NCBI GenBank assembly: GCA_034190875.2
Contig: CM067349.1
Location: forward strand, 9,485,933 to 9,549,932
Direction: 5' to 3'
Length of the DNA stretch: 64,000 nucleotides
DNA from: Urechis unicinctus
Lineage: Eukaryota > Annelida > Polychaeta > Xenopneusta > Urechidae
Every line of letters begins with the position of its first letter. The stretch's first letter is position 1. Both the position numbers and the translations under genes were made by a program. Shown here one piece after another: positions 54,079 to 63,885 of this stretch. The notes under the pieces were generated by a model. The model saw only the letters and a list, made by a program, of their open reading frames with translations, searched no databases and was not told the origin of the DNA.

Positions 54079-54356
54079 TTTGACTATGCAAGCTTATTCC
54101 TTTTGCGGATTGCAGACGTATAGCACGTTCGCTAAGGAACCAATTATAAGGTGACGCCCATGATCGTTCGCGTAGGTAAGATGTACAATCGAGGCTTGAT
54201 ATTAAAAAATTGATTTTCTATACAACCAAGAGGAATGTGGCGAGAAAGGAAAGTGAATATCATGTTGGTGATGAAAATGAGCTGATGGAGCATCGATGAT
54301 TACAAACCAGACCACAGACATTCTACCTACAAACGCACTTTAACTGATTACCATAC

Positions 54357-54829
54357 CTGTAATACAGGTATAAGACACCTGGAGGTAACCCGTCGTCCGC
54401 CTGAGGCAGTCATCTGTAGCACTGAACTCTGCATTAGGAACCTGTATGGAACACTGCCGCAAACCAGAGCACATCCCATCCGCTATCGCCAGTACATCAC
54501 TTACACACTGCGCGTAATCCTCATCCAGTTCAAAGCACCTGTTGGGTGCTACCTGTCCATACATAGCCGTGTGGAGATTCACCACTTCATCGGGATTACA
54601 TCTGGGGTCAAAACTCTCCCACTGGCAGATCTGGTGATCTTCGCCTAAAGGAGCAACCATCGAAATCAGAATGGGATATAATGATAAGAAACCAGACGTA
54701 CTGAGCGATATAACGAGTCGCTAGGGAGATGAATGAGCGCTAACCTGTCGCATGATATCCTCTGGTGATGTCTAATACTGAGCACACACATGCCGTTAGA
54801 AACAGCAGTACTTCGCGTGGATATACCAT
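54357..54829 (-). CDS. U29: variable lectin unit
   Basis: Exon 1 54745-54829 (ATG 54829, 28 codons, start M-V-Y-P-R-E-V, end R-G-Y-H-A-T-G). Exon 2 54357-54644, 288 nt, eight cysteines, Y-G-Q-V-A-P-N, start G-E-D-H-Q-I-C. Confidence 0.9.
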
Positions 54830-54957
54830 ATTCCAGTGTATAGCTTTTAGTTAAGAAAACGGCGCAGATCCCTACCCACCCGTGTCGTCAATAAGCTAAG
54901 CTACTGATCGTATACGAAGATGCGATTCACCAGCTAGGCGCGCAGTGCGGACTGATA

Positions 54958-54981
54958 GCACTGTGATCAAAAAGTGTTAAC
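54958..54981 (-). promoter_or_regulatory. 24-bp array element, U29
   Basis: GCACTGTG-N10-GTTAAC, 129 bp 5' of the ATG. Confidence 0.78.
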
Positions 54982-55262
54982 ATGAACATTGTACCATGGG
55001 GGATACAAAGTCGACATGACGCACTTTCAGACATGGAGTATGTCAAAAGCGATCTATTTCCCGTATACTTTGTGAGGAAACGATCTGGCTGTTGATGTAA
55101 TCAACCACAGCTACTACCGACGGCGGGAATTCTGGCTAAACTGGAAGAACTTACGGCGTGATGAGGATGAAAATGATTAAAAGGATGACGGAATGAAATG
55201 GGAAATGGCAAAACCTGCGAATGAAGACTTGATTACATGCATACCCTTGTATGCATCCATAC

Positions 55263-55730
55263 CTGTCACACAGGTAAACAACACCTGCAGGTAACCCGTC
55301 GTCACTCGGAAACATTCGTTAGTAGCTCGGAACTGGGAGTTAGGTATGGGCACCTCACACTGCCGCAGACCCGAACACAAACCGTCCGTTATTCCCCGCA
55401 CATCACTGACACAGCCCGTGAAGTAGTCGTGCAACTCGAAGCACCTGTTAGGCGCTACATGGCCGTACTGAGCCGTGTTAATTAAAATCACGCCGTTCTG
55501 GTTGCATCTTGGATGGAAGCTTTCTAACTGACAGATCTGGTGATGTTCACCTAAAAGAGAAACCATCATTTAAAGTCTCTTTATATCAATGTGCCGTCAT
55601 CCATAGTACAGAACAGACTCATACACCACGTCAGAAATAACGGTGACCGACCTGGACGATGGTATCCTAAGACACACCCCAAATACGCGCAACACAACAC
55701 AATAAGGTATGGTTCTGCTATCCAGGCCAT
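55263..55730 (-). CDS. U30: variable lectin unit
   Basis: Exon 1 55652-55730 (ATG 55730, 26 codons, start M-A-W-I-A-E-P, end L-G-Y-H-R-P-G). Exon 2 55263-55550, 288 nt, eight cysteines, Y-G-H-V-A-P-N, start G-E-H-H-Q-I-C. The intron is 101 nt. Confidence 0.9.
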
Positions 55731-55844
55731 TCTGTTCCGTGTAACAGTCCCGTATGTACACAATGGGATACAATCAACCAACTGGCGCACGAGTCCCCCA
55801 ACAGTAACACCATATACAAGTTATGCGCACGCCATATCAAAGAT

Positions 55845-55868
55845 GCACTGTGCATCAAAAGTGTTAAC
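55845..55868 (-). promoter_or_regulatory. 24-bp array element, U30
   Basis: GCACTGTG-N10-GTTAAC, 115 bp 5' of the ATG. Confidence 0.78.
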
Positions 55869-56172
55869 ATTGTCCAACAGACAGGAACTGGATGTGTGAT
55901 GACCAACATGCCACTGACCGCGCATGCGGAAAGATACCGGATGGCCCAGCAATTGACCATGGAGTAGCTATTTGCGATCGACAATATACATGAATACTTA
56001 TAAAAGCTCGTGTGTAGCTAAACAAGGTACCGTGACAGGAGTGAATGCATGACTGAAATCCAAAATGGCGTCTGAATGAATGAATGAATAATTGAATGAT
56101 CCAACCACCATTTAGTAATGAAATACATGATTGGTATAAGGAGTGGTCCAGGGTCCTGACAGCTGTGGTTAC

Positions 56173-56613
56173 CTGTCATGCAGCTGTAAGCCACTTCAAA
56201 GTATACACCTGTCCTCCTCAAGCACTCCATCCCGGAACCGAACTCCGTGTTAGGTATGAGCACCTCGCACTGCCTCAGACCGGAACACATCCCGTCCGCT
56301 ATCGCCCGGACATCGCTGACACAGCCCGTGAAGTCAGCGTGAAGCTCAAAGCACCTGTTAGGCGCTACATGGCCGTATTGCGCTGAGGTGATTGAAATCA
56401 CGCTGTTCTGGTTACACCTGGGGGTGAAGCTCTCTACCAGGCAGATCTGGTGACCTTCACCTTAAAGATTAAACGTCAATTAACAGCATGTGTTTGATAC
56501 ATGACAATGCGACGATGGTTTTGAGCTCGCTATTCAGTAGACGATCGCGGGGTTCACCCACCTGGACTATGGTATCCCACGACACTACTTATGACATGAA
56601 GGAAATAACACAT
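56173..56613 (-). CDS. U31: variable lectin unit with doubtful start
   Basis: Exon 2 56173-56460, 288 nt, is intact with eight cysteines and Y-G-H-V-A-P-N. Exon 1 ends at 56562 with V-V-G-Y-H-S-P-G. The ATG at the usual distance (56651, start M-A-Y-L-Q-P-K) is out of frame with that tail and meets TAA. Only the internal ATG at 56613 joins in phase 1, giving a short leader M-C-Y-F-L-H-V-I-S-S. Either this short leader is used or a 1-nt indel has damaged exon 1. Confidence 0.7.
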
Positions 56614-56781
56614 ATCCAAAATTCCGTCAGTTTCGGTTGAAGGTACGCCATGTTGTAACTCAGTATACAGTGTCCATTCACACCATCCACACAGACATAG
56701 CACGCCGGATTCACTGACGACACGGTCGGCGCGAATACACTACATATGCATAACACGCAGTGTGAATCTGGCCAAATGACG

Positions 56782-56805
56782 GCACTGTGCAGCAGAAATG
56801 TTAAC
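56782..56805 (-). promoter_or_regulatory. 24-bp array element, U31
   Basis: GCACTGTG-N10-GTTAAC, 169 bp 5' of the internal ATG and 131 bp from the out-of-frame ATG. Confidence 0.77.
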
Positions 56806-57069
56806 ATCGACAAAACACTAGGTTCGTGTGTACGATATAGAACCTTGCACCGCATATACTCTGAGTGTCACCTAGATCGCCAGAGAACCCTACTGAAACA
56901 GGGTACGTTAATAACAAAGATTGTGACTTCTTACATCACAATGGTCAGCAATATAGCGGATGTCGGTATACGTATGGATGGGTTGTATGAATGAATAATG
57001 ATTAGAATACCAACGAGCGATTGATCAAAATGACGGGTTATGTGCCACGAGATAGATACTCCTAGCTAC

Positions 57070-57539
57070 CTGCTACACATCTATAAGACACATCCAAGTA
57101 GCTCATAGATCGCCGGAAACACTCATCCGTGGCCTTGAAGTCCGCGTTAGGGATCAGCACCTCACACTGCCTCCTGCCAGAGCACATGTCATCAGCTTGT
57201 CCCAGTACGTCACTCACACAGTCCGAATAATCCTCATCTAATTCAAAGCACCTGTTGGGCGCTACCTGTCCATACCTAGCTGTGTTTGTGATCACGACAC
57301 TGTTGGCATTGCACCTGGCATTATATGTCTCAAGCTGACATATCTGATGATTCCCACCTACAGAGTCAAAGTAATAACATATAACAAACAGCAGCTTGTG
57401 ATTCTGTCCCGGAGAATGCGACGATGAAAACACCTGACACTAGCCTACCTTGCTCGTGATATCCTGACGCATGGCATACACAACAGATACCCAGCACAAA
57501 GAAATAAAGTCTAGATTCCACTTTCTGTAAATATTCCAT
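57070..57539 (-). CDS. U32: variable lectin unit
   Basis: Exon 1 57449-57539 (ATG 57539, 30 codons, start M-E-Y-L-Q-K-V, end S-G-Y-H-E-Q-G). Exon 2 57070-57357, 288 nt, eight cysteines, Y-G-Q-V-A-P-N, start G-G-N-H-Q-I-C, R-R-Q-C in place of the usual L-R-Q-C. Confidence 0.9.
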
Positions 57540-57680
57540 TCCGCCCCAAAAGATATGTGCTTCTTTGCTAGCTAAGAGCAAAGAGCTGATGCGTGTCTAC
57601 ATACGACCAACTGCGCGATGGAATCGGGGATACAATGACATGGCGCAATACAAATGGGATTATAGCCTTCCGGCAGATAC

Positions 57681-57704
57681 GCACTGTGAATGAAAACTGT
57701 TAAC
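57681..57704 (-). promoter_or_regulatory. 24-bp array element, U32
   Basis: GCACTGTG-N10-GTTAAC, 142 bp 5' of the ATG. Confidence 0.78.
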
Positions 57705-57998
57705 ATCGGCAATGTCGTAGAACGAATCGAATCGGGTAAAAAGTTACAACGTGGGACCCCTTATTGGAAAAATACATTCTATGGATCGAACAAACGGCAT
57801 TCGAGACTGGTTTCACGTCTGTAACGGATCTAATCGAATTAATGCATATCGGCGATCAAAAATACAGGAAGTATTAGTCATGAGCCACTTAAATATGATG
57901 AATAGGTAAATAAATGTACGTCTGAATGAATGAGTGAATGAATGAATGTATGTATGTATATCAATAGATCAAACAAGATATCCACTACTTCTGCATAC

Positions 57999-58479
57999 CC
58001 GAATGACAGTTGTAGGAAACTTCAAAGAAGCTGGCGGTTCTTCTGAAACACTCATTGGATGCACTAAACTGGGCGTTGGGTACGGATACCTGACATTCTC
58101 TCAATCCAGAGCACATACTGTCCGCTATCCCGAGCACATCACTGACACAGTGAGCGAAGTCTTCGTGCAGCTCGAAGCACTTGTTGGGGGCCACTTGCCC
58201 GTACATAGCGCTAGACATGATCATCACACTACCCTGTGTACACCGAGGACTGAAGGTTTCCCACTGACAAATCTGATGATCTGTACCTAAAGTCACAATG
58301 ACGGTAGAACTGATCAAAGCCTCCGTAAAAACCATGCCACACTTATAGGAAAGGGAAATCTAAATTCTGGATTGAGCTAAGAAGGCGGCCATACCTGGAT
58401 TGTGATATCCGACTGCGCAACATATGAACAAAGAGATATACACAATAAAGCATATTCCCTTTTCTTGTATACCCGCCAT
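57999..58479 (-). CDS. U33: variable lectin unit
   Basis: Exon 1 58395-58479 (ATG 58479, 28 codons, start M-A-G-I-Q-E-K, end V-G-Y-H-N-P-G). Exon 2 57999-58286, 288 nt, eight cysteines, Y-G-Q-V-A-P-N, start G-T-D-H-Q-I-C, end Y-N-C-H-S-G. A GAATGAATGA tract (plus strand) sits about 50-90 nt past the donor. Confidence 0.9.
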
Positions 58480-58611
58480 TCTATAACACATTGTACCGGA
58501 ACTGCAGAAGACCTGCTCCTAACTAACTATTTAGTTGTTCAATGGCCGACCAAGTTCGCAACAGACAACGGGATTCGCGCGCGTATCAACGACCCATAAA
58601 AGCATATACTT

Positions 58612-58635
58612 GCACTGTGCAAGAGAACTGTTAAC
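58612..58635 (-). promoter_or_regulatory. 24-bp array element, U33
   Basis: GCACTGTG-N10-GTTAAC, 133 bp 5' of the ATG. Confidence 0.78.
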
Positions 58636-58792
58636 TTGAACGCTTGTAACAGTCAACTTCAATCAGCAAACCCACATGATCAGAGTTTACAAACGAAGAA
58701 TTCTCGAATGATGAAAAAAAGGAAATGATGATGAGAAGTGAAAGATGACAGGTAGAATGATCATTAACCGATTCCCAGTCACAGTAATTTAC

Positions 58793-59262
58793 CTGGTAGA
58801 CAGTTGTAGGCCGTTTCTAAGTAGCCAATAGTACTTTTGAAACATTCGTGAGACGCGCTGAATTGGACATTGGGTATCATAATTTCACAAGTTGCCATTC
58901 CAGAACAACTGCTGTCGGTTATTCCCAGGACATCGCTGACACAGTGCGTAAATACTTCGTGAAGCTCGAAGCACCTGTTAGGCGCCACCTGACCGTACAT
59001 GGCTTCTTCCATAAAGACCACTTCACCCCGGTTACATCGGGGAGTGAAGCTCTCATGTTGACAGATCTGATGCTTTGAACCTACAGTCATAATTGAGTAG
59101 TTTATATCCACTGGAAAATAATGAGCAAACTGCACCTGAATAACAAATGACAAATCAGCCGTGAGTTCCTATCCTACCTGGGTTGTGATATCCTAGAGAA
59201 GCGTGAATTAACTGAGACACAAACAGAGCTAATCGTAACGCTCGTGGGCGTATAACTGCCAT
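58793..59262 (-). CDS. U34: variable lectin unit
   Basis: Exon 1 59178-59262 (ATG 59262, 28 codons, start M-A-V-I-R-P-R, end L-G-Y-H-N-P-G). Exon 2 58793-59080, 288 nt, eight cysteines, Y-G-Q-V-A-P-N, start G-S-K-H-Q-I-C. M-A-T-C in place of L-R-Q-C. Confidence 0.9.
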
Positions 59263-59389
59263 TATATCCCGTGGCCACAATCTGGCGGTCCACAGACATA
59301 CAAAGACACAGAGAGCATTGAGCTCCCGGCCTCTAACCCCAGCCAATCGACCGTATTCCATTCAGTGAACCTAAATAACAACGCTGTTT

Positions 59390-59413
59390 GCACTGTGCAC
59401 CAGAACTGTTAAC
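59390..59413 (-). promoter_or_regulatory. 24-bp array element, U34
   Basis: GCACTGTG-N10-GTTAAC, 128 bp 5' of the ATG. Confidence 0.78.
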
Positions 59414-59761
59414 ATCAACACAGCTAGGGCCTTGTGGATCATTCATCATCGGTCTACGTAAGGCAAATGCATATAGCGATTCGTGATTGCCCGATTTATA
59501 GTCGACGATATGGGAATTCGTGTCCCAGAAAAAAGAACAAACGCGCAAGACTGATCAAGATAACAAAATTCGCCATGTGCTGGATAGTGGAGAGTATGCA
59601 AAACGTATCGATGATATGACGGGAGGATGTATGGAGGAGGGATGGGTGGATATTTGGAGGATGGATGGGTGCGGGTGCGAGTGGCTAAGCATACGTATGG
59701 ATGAATAAACGAATAGCTTGATCATCTATTCAGCACAATATATATATTCGTATTAATCTAC

Positions 59762-60223
59762 CTGTCACACAGATAAACGACGCCTCTAGATAGCTACCAG
59801 TTCTTCTGAAACACTCCTTCGTGCCGCTAAACTCTGCATTCGGTATCGGTACTTCACACTGCCTCAGACCAGAACACTTCCCATCGGCCATTCCGAGGAC
59901 GTCGCTAACACACTGCAAATAGTATCATCCAGTTCAAAGCACCTGTTAGGCGCTACCTGGCCGTACCTAGCAGATTTCATTATAATCACATCATCACGGG
60001 TACACGTGGGACTAAAGTTCTCCCACTGACATATCTGATGACCGCCATCTACACAAACAAACAACGGATTTAGACAACAATTCGTCGAAATCAGCAGAAT
60101 ATAACACAGTTTTTAAAACTGCGTATTTGATATCTTGTCGTCGTCCACATCTGCCCTACCTGGTGTGTGGTAGCCTACGGTACACCTTAATACGGCAAGA
60201 GACAAAACCACCTCTCGCAACAT
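59762..60223 (-). pseudogene. U35: lectin unit with a 1-nt frameshift
   Basis: Exon 1 60160-60223 is intact (ATG 60223, 21 codons, start M-L-R-E-V-V-L, end V-G-Y-H-T-P-G). Exon 2 59762-60048 is 287 nt. Compared with U36, the plus strand reads AGTATCATCC for AGTCCTCATCC near 59921, a net loss of one base plus a substitution. The frame breaks after F-E-L-D-D. The 3' half is almost identical to U36. Confidence 0.82.
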
Positions 60224-60339
60224 GCTTTACTTGGAATACACTCCTTCACTGCCCACTAACAACAGTAAAATCCCTTCCGCTATTGCGGCGATGCATATTG
60301 TAAGCACGACATGACATGCATGCGATCGACGCCAGCTGT

Positions 60340-60363
60340 TCACTGTCCATAGAAACTGTTAAC
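60340..60363 (-). promoter_or_regulatory. 24-bp array element, U35
   Basis: TCACTGTC-N10-GTTAAC (two changes in the left box), 117 bp 5' of the ATG. Confidence 0.68.
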
Positions 60364-60700
60364 ATTCACGTATGCCAAAATTGATATGGTATACACCTTT
60401 CAGTGCTGCACATTATCCAGCAGAATGAGGGCTACGTAGAGGCGACACGAAAGGATCGTTGATGTGGACGTTAATATAAACGCTCTTCATGAAGATGATT
60501 TTCTATTATAAGCATGATATTTTGGGAACATAGCGCATGTAACATGACTGGTGTCATGGAGAAAGGGGACTACACGTACAGTTATATTACCATAAATAAT
60601 ACACGATGATTACAAACGTTGAATAATATGAGGAATGAATGAATGAATGAGGATGAATAAATGATTAAACGAGGACAATACAGGGTACGATCAGACATAC

Positions 60701-61143
60701 CTATGAGGCAGGTAAACGACGCCTCTAGATAGCTACCAGTTCTTCTGAAACACTCCTTCGTGCCGCTAAACTCTGCATTCGGTATCGGTACTTCACATTG
60801 CCTCAGACCAGAACACTTTCCATCGGCCATTCCGAGGACGTCACTAACACACTGCAAATAGTCCTCATCCAGTTCAAAGCACCTGTTAGGCGCTACCTGT
60901 CCGTACCTGGCCGAGTTCATAACAATTACGCCGTCTCGGTTGCACTTGGGGCTAAAGCCCTCAAAATGGCATATTTGATGGTCGCTACCTAAAACGGTAA
61001 ATGCATGTATAATAAAGAATACAATATTTCTGCTTCTGCGGTTGGAACAAGTGTGCTTTTAGGCGTTGTATCTGCCTACCTGGGTTATGGTATCCTACAG
61101 CGCACCCAAACAATGCATAAACAAGTAAAATCACACGTGACAT
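60701..61143 (-). CDS. U36: variable lectin unit
   Basis: Exon 1 61080-61143 (ATG 61143, 21 codons, start M-S-R-V-I-L-L, end V-G-Y-H-N-P-G). Exon 2 60701-60988, 288 nt, eight cysteines, Y-G-Q-V-A-P-N, start G-S-D-H-Q-I-C. The intron is only 91 nt. It is the intact relative of U35. Confidence 0.9.
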
Positions 61144-61281
61144 CTTCCGTACAATACCACCGCTACCCACGATTATACTCGCTCCTCTCAGTCTCGTCCT
61201 AACCATCGCAATATGAGCTAGGTCTGGGCGCGGTGACCGAGCAATAACACAACGCGTCATACCCATTGAGGTGCACGATTT

Positions 61282-61305
61282 GCACTGTCAACGAAAACTG
61301 TTAAC
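61282..61305 (-). promoter_or_regulatory. 24-bp array element, U36
   Basis: GCACTGTC-N10-GTTAAC (one change), 139 bp 5' of the ATG. Confidence 0.77.
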
Positions 61306-61507
61306 ATTGACAAAAACCAACATTCGCGGCAAAATTCCGACTGTGTCATCAATAGCTATCACAATAACGCTGCCCCTCCCCCCGACTACATACACTAAAT
61401 AATACCACACAGACGTAGATAAAACTACAGAGAATGCATGAGAACGGTAGATGATGCTCGATGATGTTGATGTGACGGCTTTAAAGCGTGAACTACGCGT
61501 TATATAC

Positions 61508-61996
61508 CTGCCATACACGAGTAGTCCACGGCGAGGTAACCCGTCGTCTGCCGATGACATTCATTGGTCCCACTGAACTCAGGGTTAGGAACAAGGACCT
61601 CACACTGCCTCAAACCAGAGCACATCCCGTCTGCTATACCAAGCACTTTGCTGATACAATGAGCGTAATCATCATCCAGCGTGAAGCACGTGTTAGGCGC
61701 TACCTGACCGTACATGGCTGAGTTGATGATGACGACACTGTTCTGGTTACATCTGGGGCGGAAGTCGTCAAACTGACAGATCTGGTGAGCATCACCTACA
61801 ATAGTACATGTAAATCTAAAGAGAAGCTGTGATATGATGCCTGGTGTGGCTATCTCGAATACGACGACCAGATTCATCGACTGAAGCTGGGTTGTCAGAA
61901 CCTCCTACCTGGTTTGTGGTATCCCGCGGTGACATCCAGCCAGTTGACAAACAGAAACAAACCTAGTTCTTTTATCCGTTTTCGAGAAGAGATCAT
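61508..61996 (-). CDS. U37: variable lectin unit
   Basis: Exon 1 61909-61996 (ATG 61996, 29 codons, start M-I-S-S-R-K-R, end A-G-Y-H-K-P-G). Exon 2 61508-61795, 288 nt, eight cysteines, Y-G-Q-V-A-P-N-T-C, start G-D-A-H-Q-I-C, with a His at E-C-H-R-Q where others have Phe or Leu. Confidence 0.9.
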
Positions 61997-62124
61997 CGCG
62001 TCTTTTATATACTGAGGCAAACACAGCACTTTCCGACAACAACACTAAACTAAAACGAACGCACGGTCAACTAGCAGTTCTCGCGAGATCACGACTGAAA
62101 TTACGGCGGTAACACAGAAAAATT

Positions 62125-62148
62125 GCACTGTCCAACGAAACTGTTAAC
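62125..62148 (-). promoter_or_regulatory. 24-bp array element, U37
   Basis: GCACTGTC-N10-GTTAAC, 129 bp 5' of the ATG. Confidence 0.77.
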
Positions 62149-62382
62149 ATTCACCTGGCTGTGGACGTCGTCAACACAGCGCCAACGAATGGAATAAAAT
62201 ACCACCAAAAGGAGCGAGATAAGACAACCAAATATGATTGATTATATAAGTGCCAAGGTTTCATGGGTAAATGCATGTAGGTCATTGTACATGCCTTCAA
62301 TAGCGACTGGGAGAGGGTATGAAGCATGCTAAGAATGGACGTGATGATGATGTACGAGAGACAGGACATGTGGTAATTGTAC

Positions 62383-62903
62383 CTGTCACGCAGCTATAGG
62401 ACACCTGCAGGTAACTCATGGTTCTCCGCAGACACTCAGCGGTAGCCTTGAACTCAGCGTTAGGAATTGTGACGTCACAATGTCGCAAACCGGAGCACAT
62501 ACCATCAGCGATCCCGCGTACATTACTAACACAATCAGCATAATGGTCGTCCAACTCAAAGCACTTGTTGGGCGCTACCTGTCCGTACATGGCACTGATT
62601 ACATTAACCACACCTTGCTGATTACACCTGGGATTGAAGCTCTCTAAGTGGCACACCTGGTGATCCCCACCTGCAATAACAGCAGTCAACGTACCTCACT
62701 AATCATATATCCTATAATATCAATGGTTTTACAAACTTATCGCTGGTGAAGTTGACGAATATTGATATATGCATAAATTGTCGCAAGAAGATTGTAGCTG
62801 CTATATTCCTACCTGGGCTCGCGTATCCTGACACGTACGTTGTTCCCACAATTATCACTAACAGCAATTGTCTATGTAATAACGCCGAAATGATAAAAGC
62901 CAT
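62383..62903 (-). CDS. U38: variable lectin unit
   Basis: Exon 1 62813-62903 (ATG 62903, 30 codons, start M-A-F-I-I-S-A, end S-G-Y-A-S-P-G). Exon 2 62383-62670, 288 nt, eight cysteines, Y-G-Q-V-A-P-N, start G-G-D-H-Q-V-C. Confidence 0.9.
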
Positions 62904-63010
62904 TATTTGTTCGTGCGTTATGAGTATATGAAAATGTATGCCGAGCGTCACAAGACTAGAGGCTCAGGGCCTCGAAGCTCAACAACACCCTGGTTTATCA
63001 CGCAAAATAT

Positions 63011-63034
63011 GCACTGTGAAACAAATATGTTAAC
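63011..63034 (-). promoter_or_regulatory. 24-bp array element, U38
   Basis: GCACTGTG-N10-GTTAAC, 108 bp 5' of the ATG, the shortest spacing in the array. Confidence 0.78.
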
Positions 63035-63384
63035 ACTGCAAAATGAATTAGTTGAAGCTAGGCGTTCAAACAGTAAGTGAGTGAAAATACCGTACTGCTC
63101 CAATAATATTCTGTTATCAGGAAATATTATGACGCCCATGATACGGAATCAACTCTTGAGACAGTCAAATGACCTTGATTGAAAACATATACAAAATGCT
63201 CAGCCTGGTTTTACAAGTAATATGGGTGGTACGTAGCTTTGGTTCAGACAAGACATATGAATGGTTGAATGAATCATTGAAAGAATGAATAAATGATTGT
63301 GTGAATAAATAAACGGATATATGAATGAAGAAAGGAAGTGAAATAAAAAAATGAATGGTAAAAGACCAACCCAGACCATCATAC

Positions 63385-63885
63385 CTGCAATACATGAATA
63401 TGAAACATCAAAGTAGCTAGCAGTTTGTCTGAAGCAGTCATCAGTGGCCTTGAAGAGGGCGTTTGGTATCTGCACCTCACACTGCCTACGACCGGAACAT
63501 ATCCCGTCAGATATCCCCAGCACATCACGCACACAGTCCGAATAATCCTCGTCCAGATTAAAGCACCTGTTTGGTGCTACCTGTCCGTACCTGGCGGAGG
63601 TGATGAATATGACGGCGTTAACATCACACCGGGGACTGAAGCGATCCAGCTGACAGATCTGATGCCCAGTCCCTATAATAAACAATGCACTGCTGATTCA
63701 CGACGGAAATACGGTATATACCACAGTTTATACCACAGTATATATCACAGTACGACTGCTACGGAATGGACTACTAAAGATGAAGCAATGAAGGCAGTCC
63801 TACCCTGACTGTGATATCCGCTGGTTGTATTCACCACACAGATGACATAGACTAATACTAACAACGCACGGTGTATACAGGCCAT
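63385..63885 (-). CDS. U39: variable lectin unit at the window edge
   Basis: Exon 1 63804-63885 (ATG 63885, 27 codons, start M-A-C-I-H-R-A, end S-G-Y-H-S-Q-G). Exon 2 63385-63672, 288 nt, eight cysteines, Y-G-Q-V-A-P-N, start G-T-G-H-Q-I-C. Its 24-bp element is expected around 63995-64085 and is not visible before the window ends, so the array very likely continues to the right. A TTCATT-rich tract follows the donor at about 63250-63350. Confidence 0.88.

Larger units (their letters stand above)
26758..63885 (-). other. Tandem array of 39 SUEL-lectin variable units (U1-U39)
   Basis: All units run on the minus strand with a spacing near 0.9-1.0 kb. Each lectin exon is a multiple of three in length when intact (282-297 nt), starts after AG in phase 1 and ends at a phase 1 GT donor. 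Every unit from U2 to U38 has a 24-bp promoter element upstream; that of U39 would lie at or past the window end. Distal units U18-U39 form one subfamily (Y-G-[QH]-V-[AS]-P-N after the second Cys); U6-U17 carry Y-G-R or Y-G-L; U1-U5 are the most divergent. Spacers contain no terminal exon, so the array is best read as alternative first exons for C3 and possibly C2. Confidence 0.85.

Noticed and set aside
26758..63885. Each unit as a stand-alone secreted lectin gene ending shortly after the lectin domain
   Set aside because: Read-through tails after the donor are short, of different lengths and not conserved, whereas the phase 1 GT donor is kept in all intact units. Not fully excluded: intronic polyadenylation could make secreted forms.
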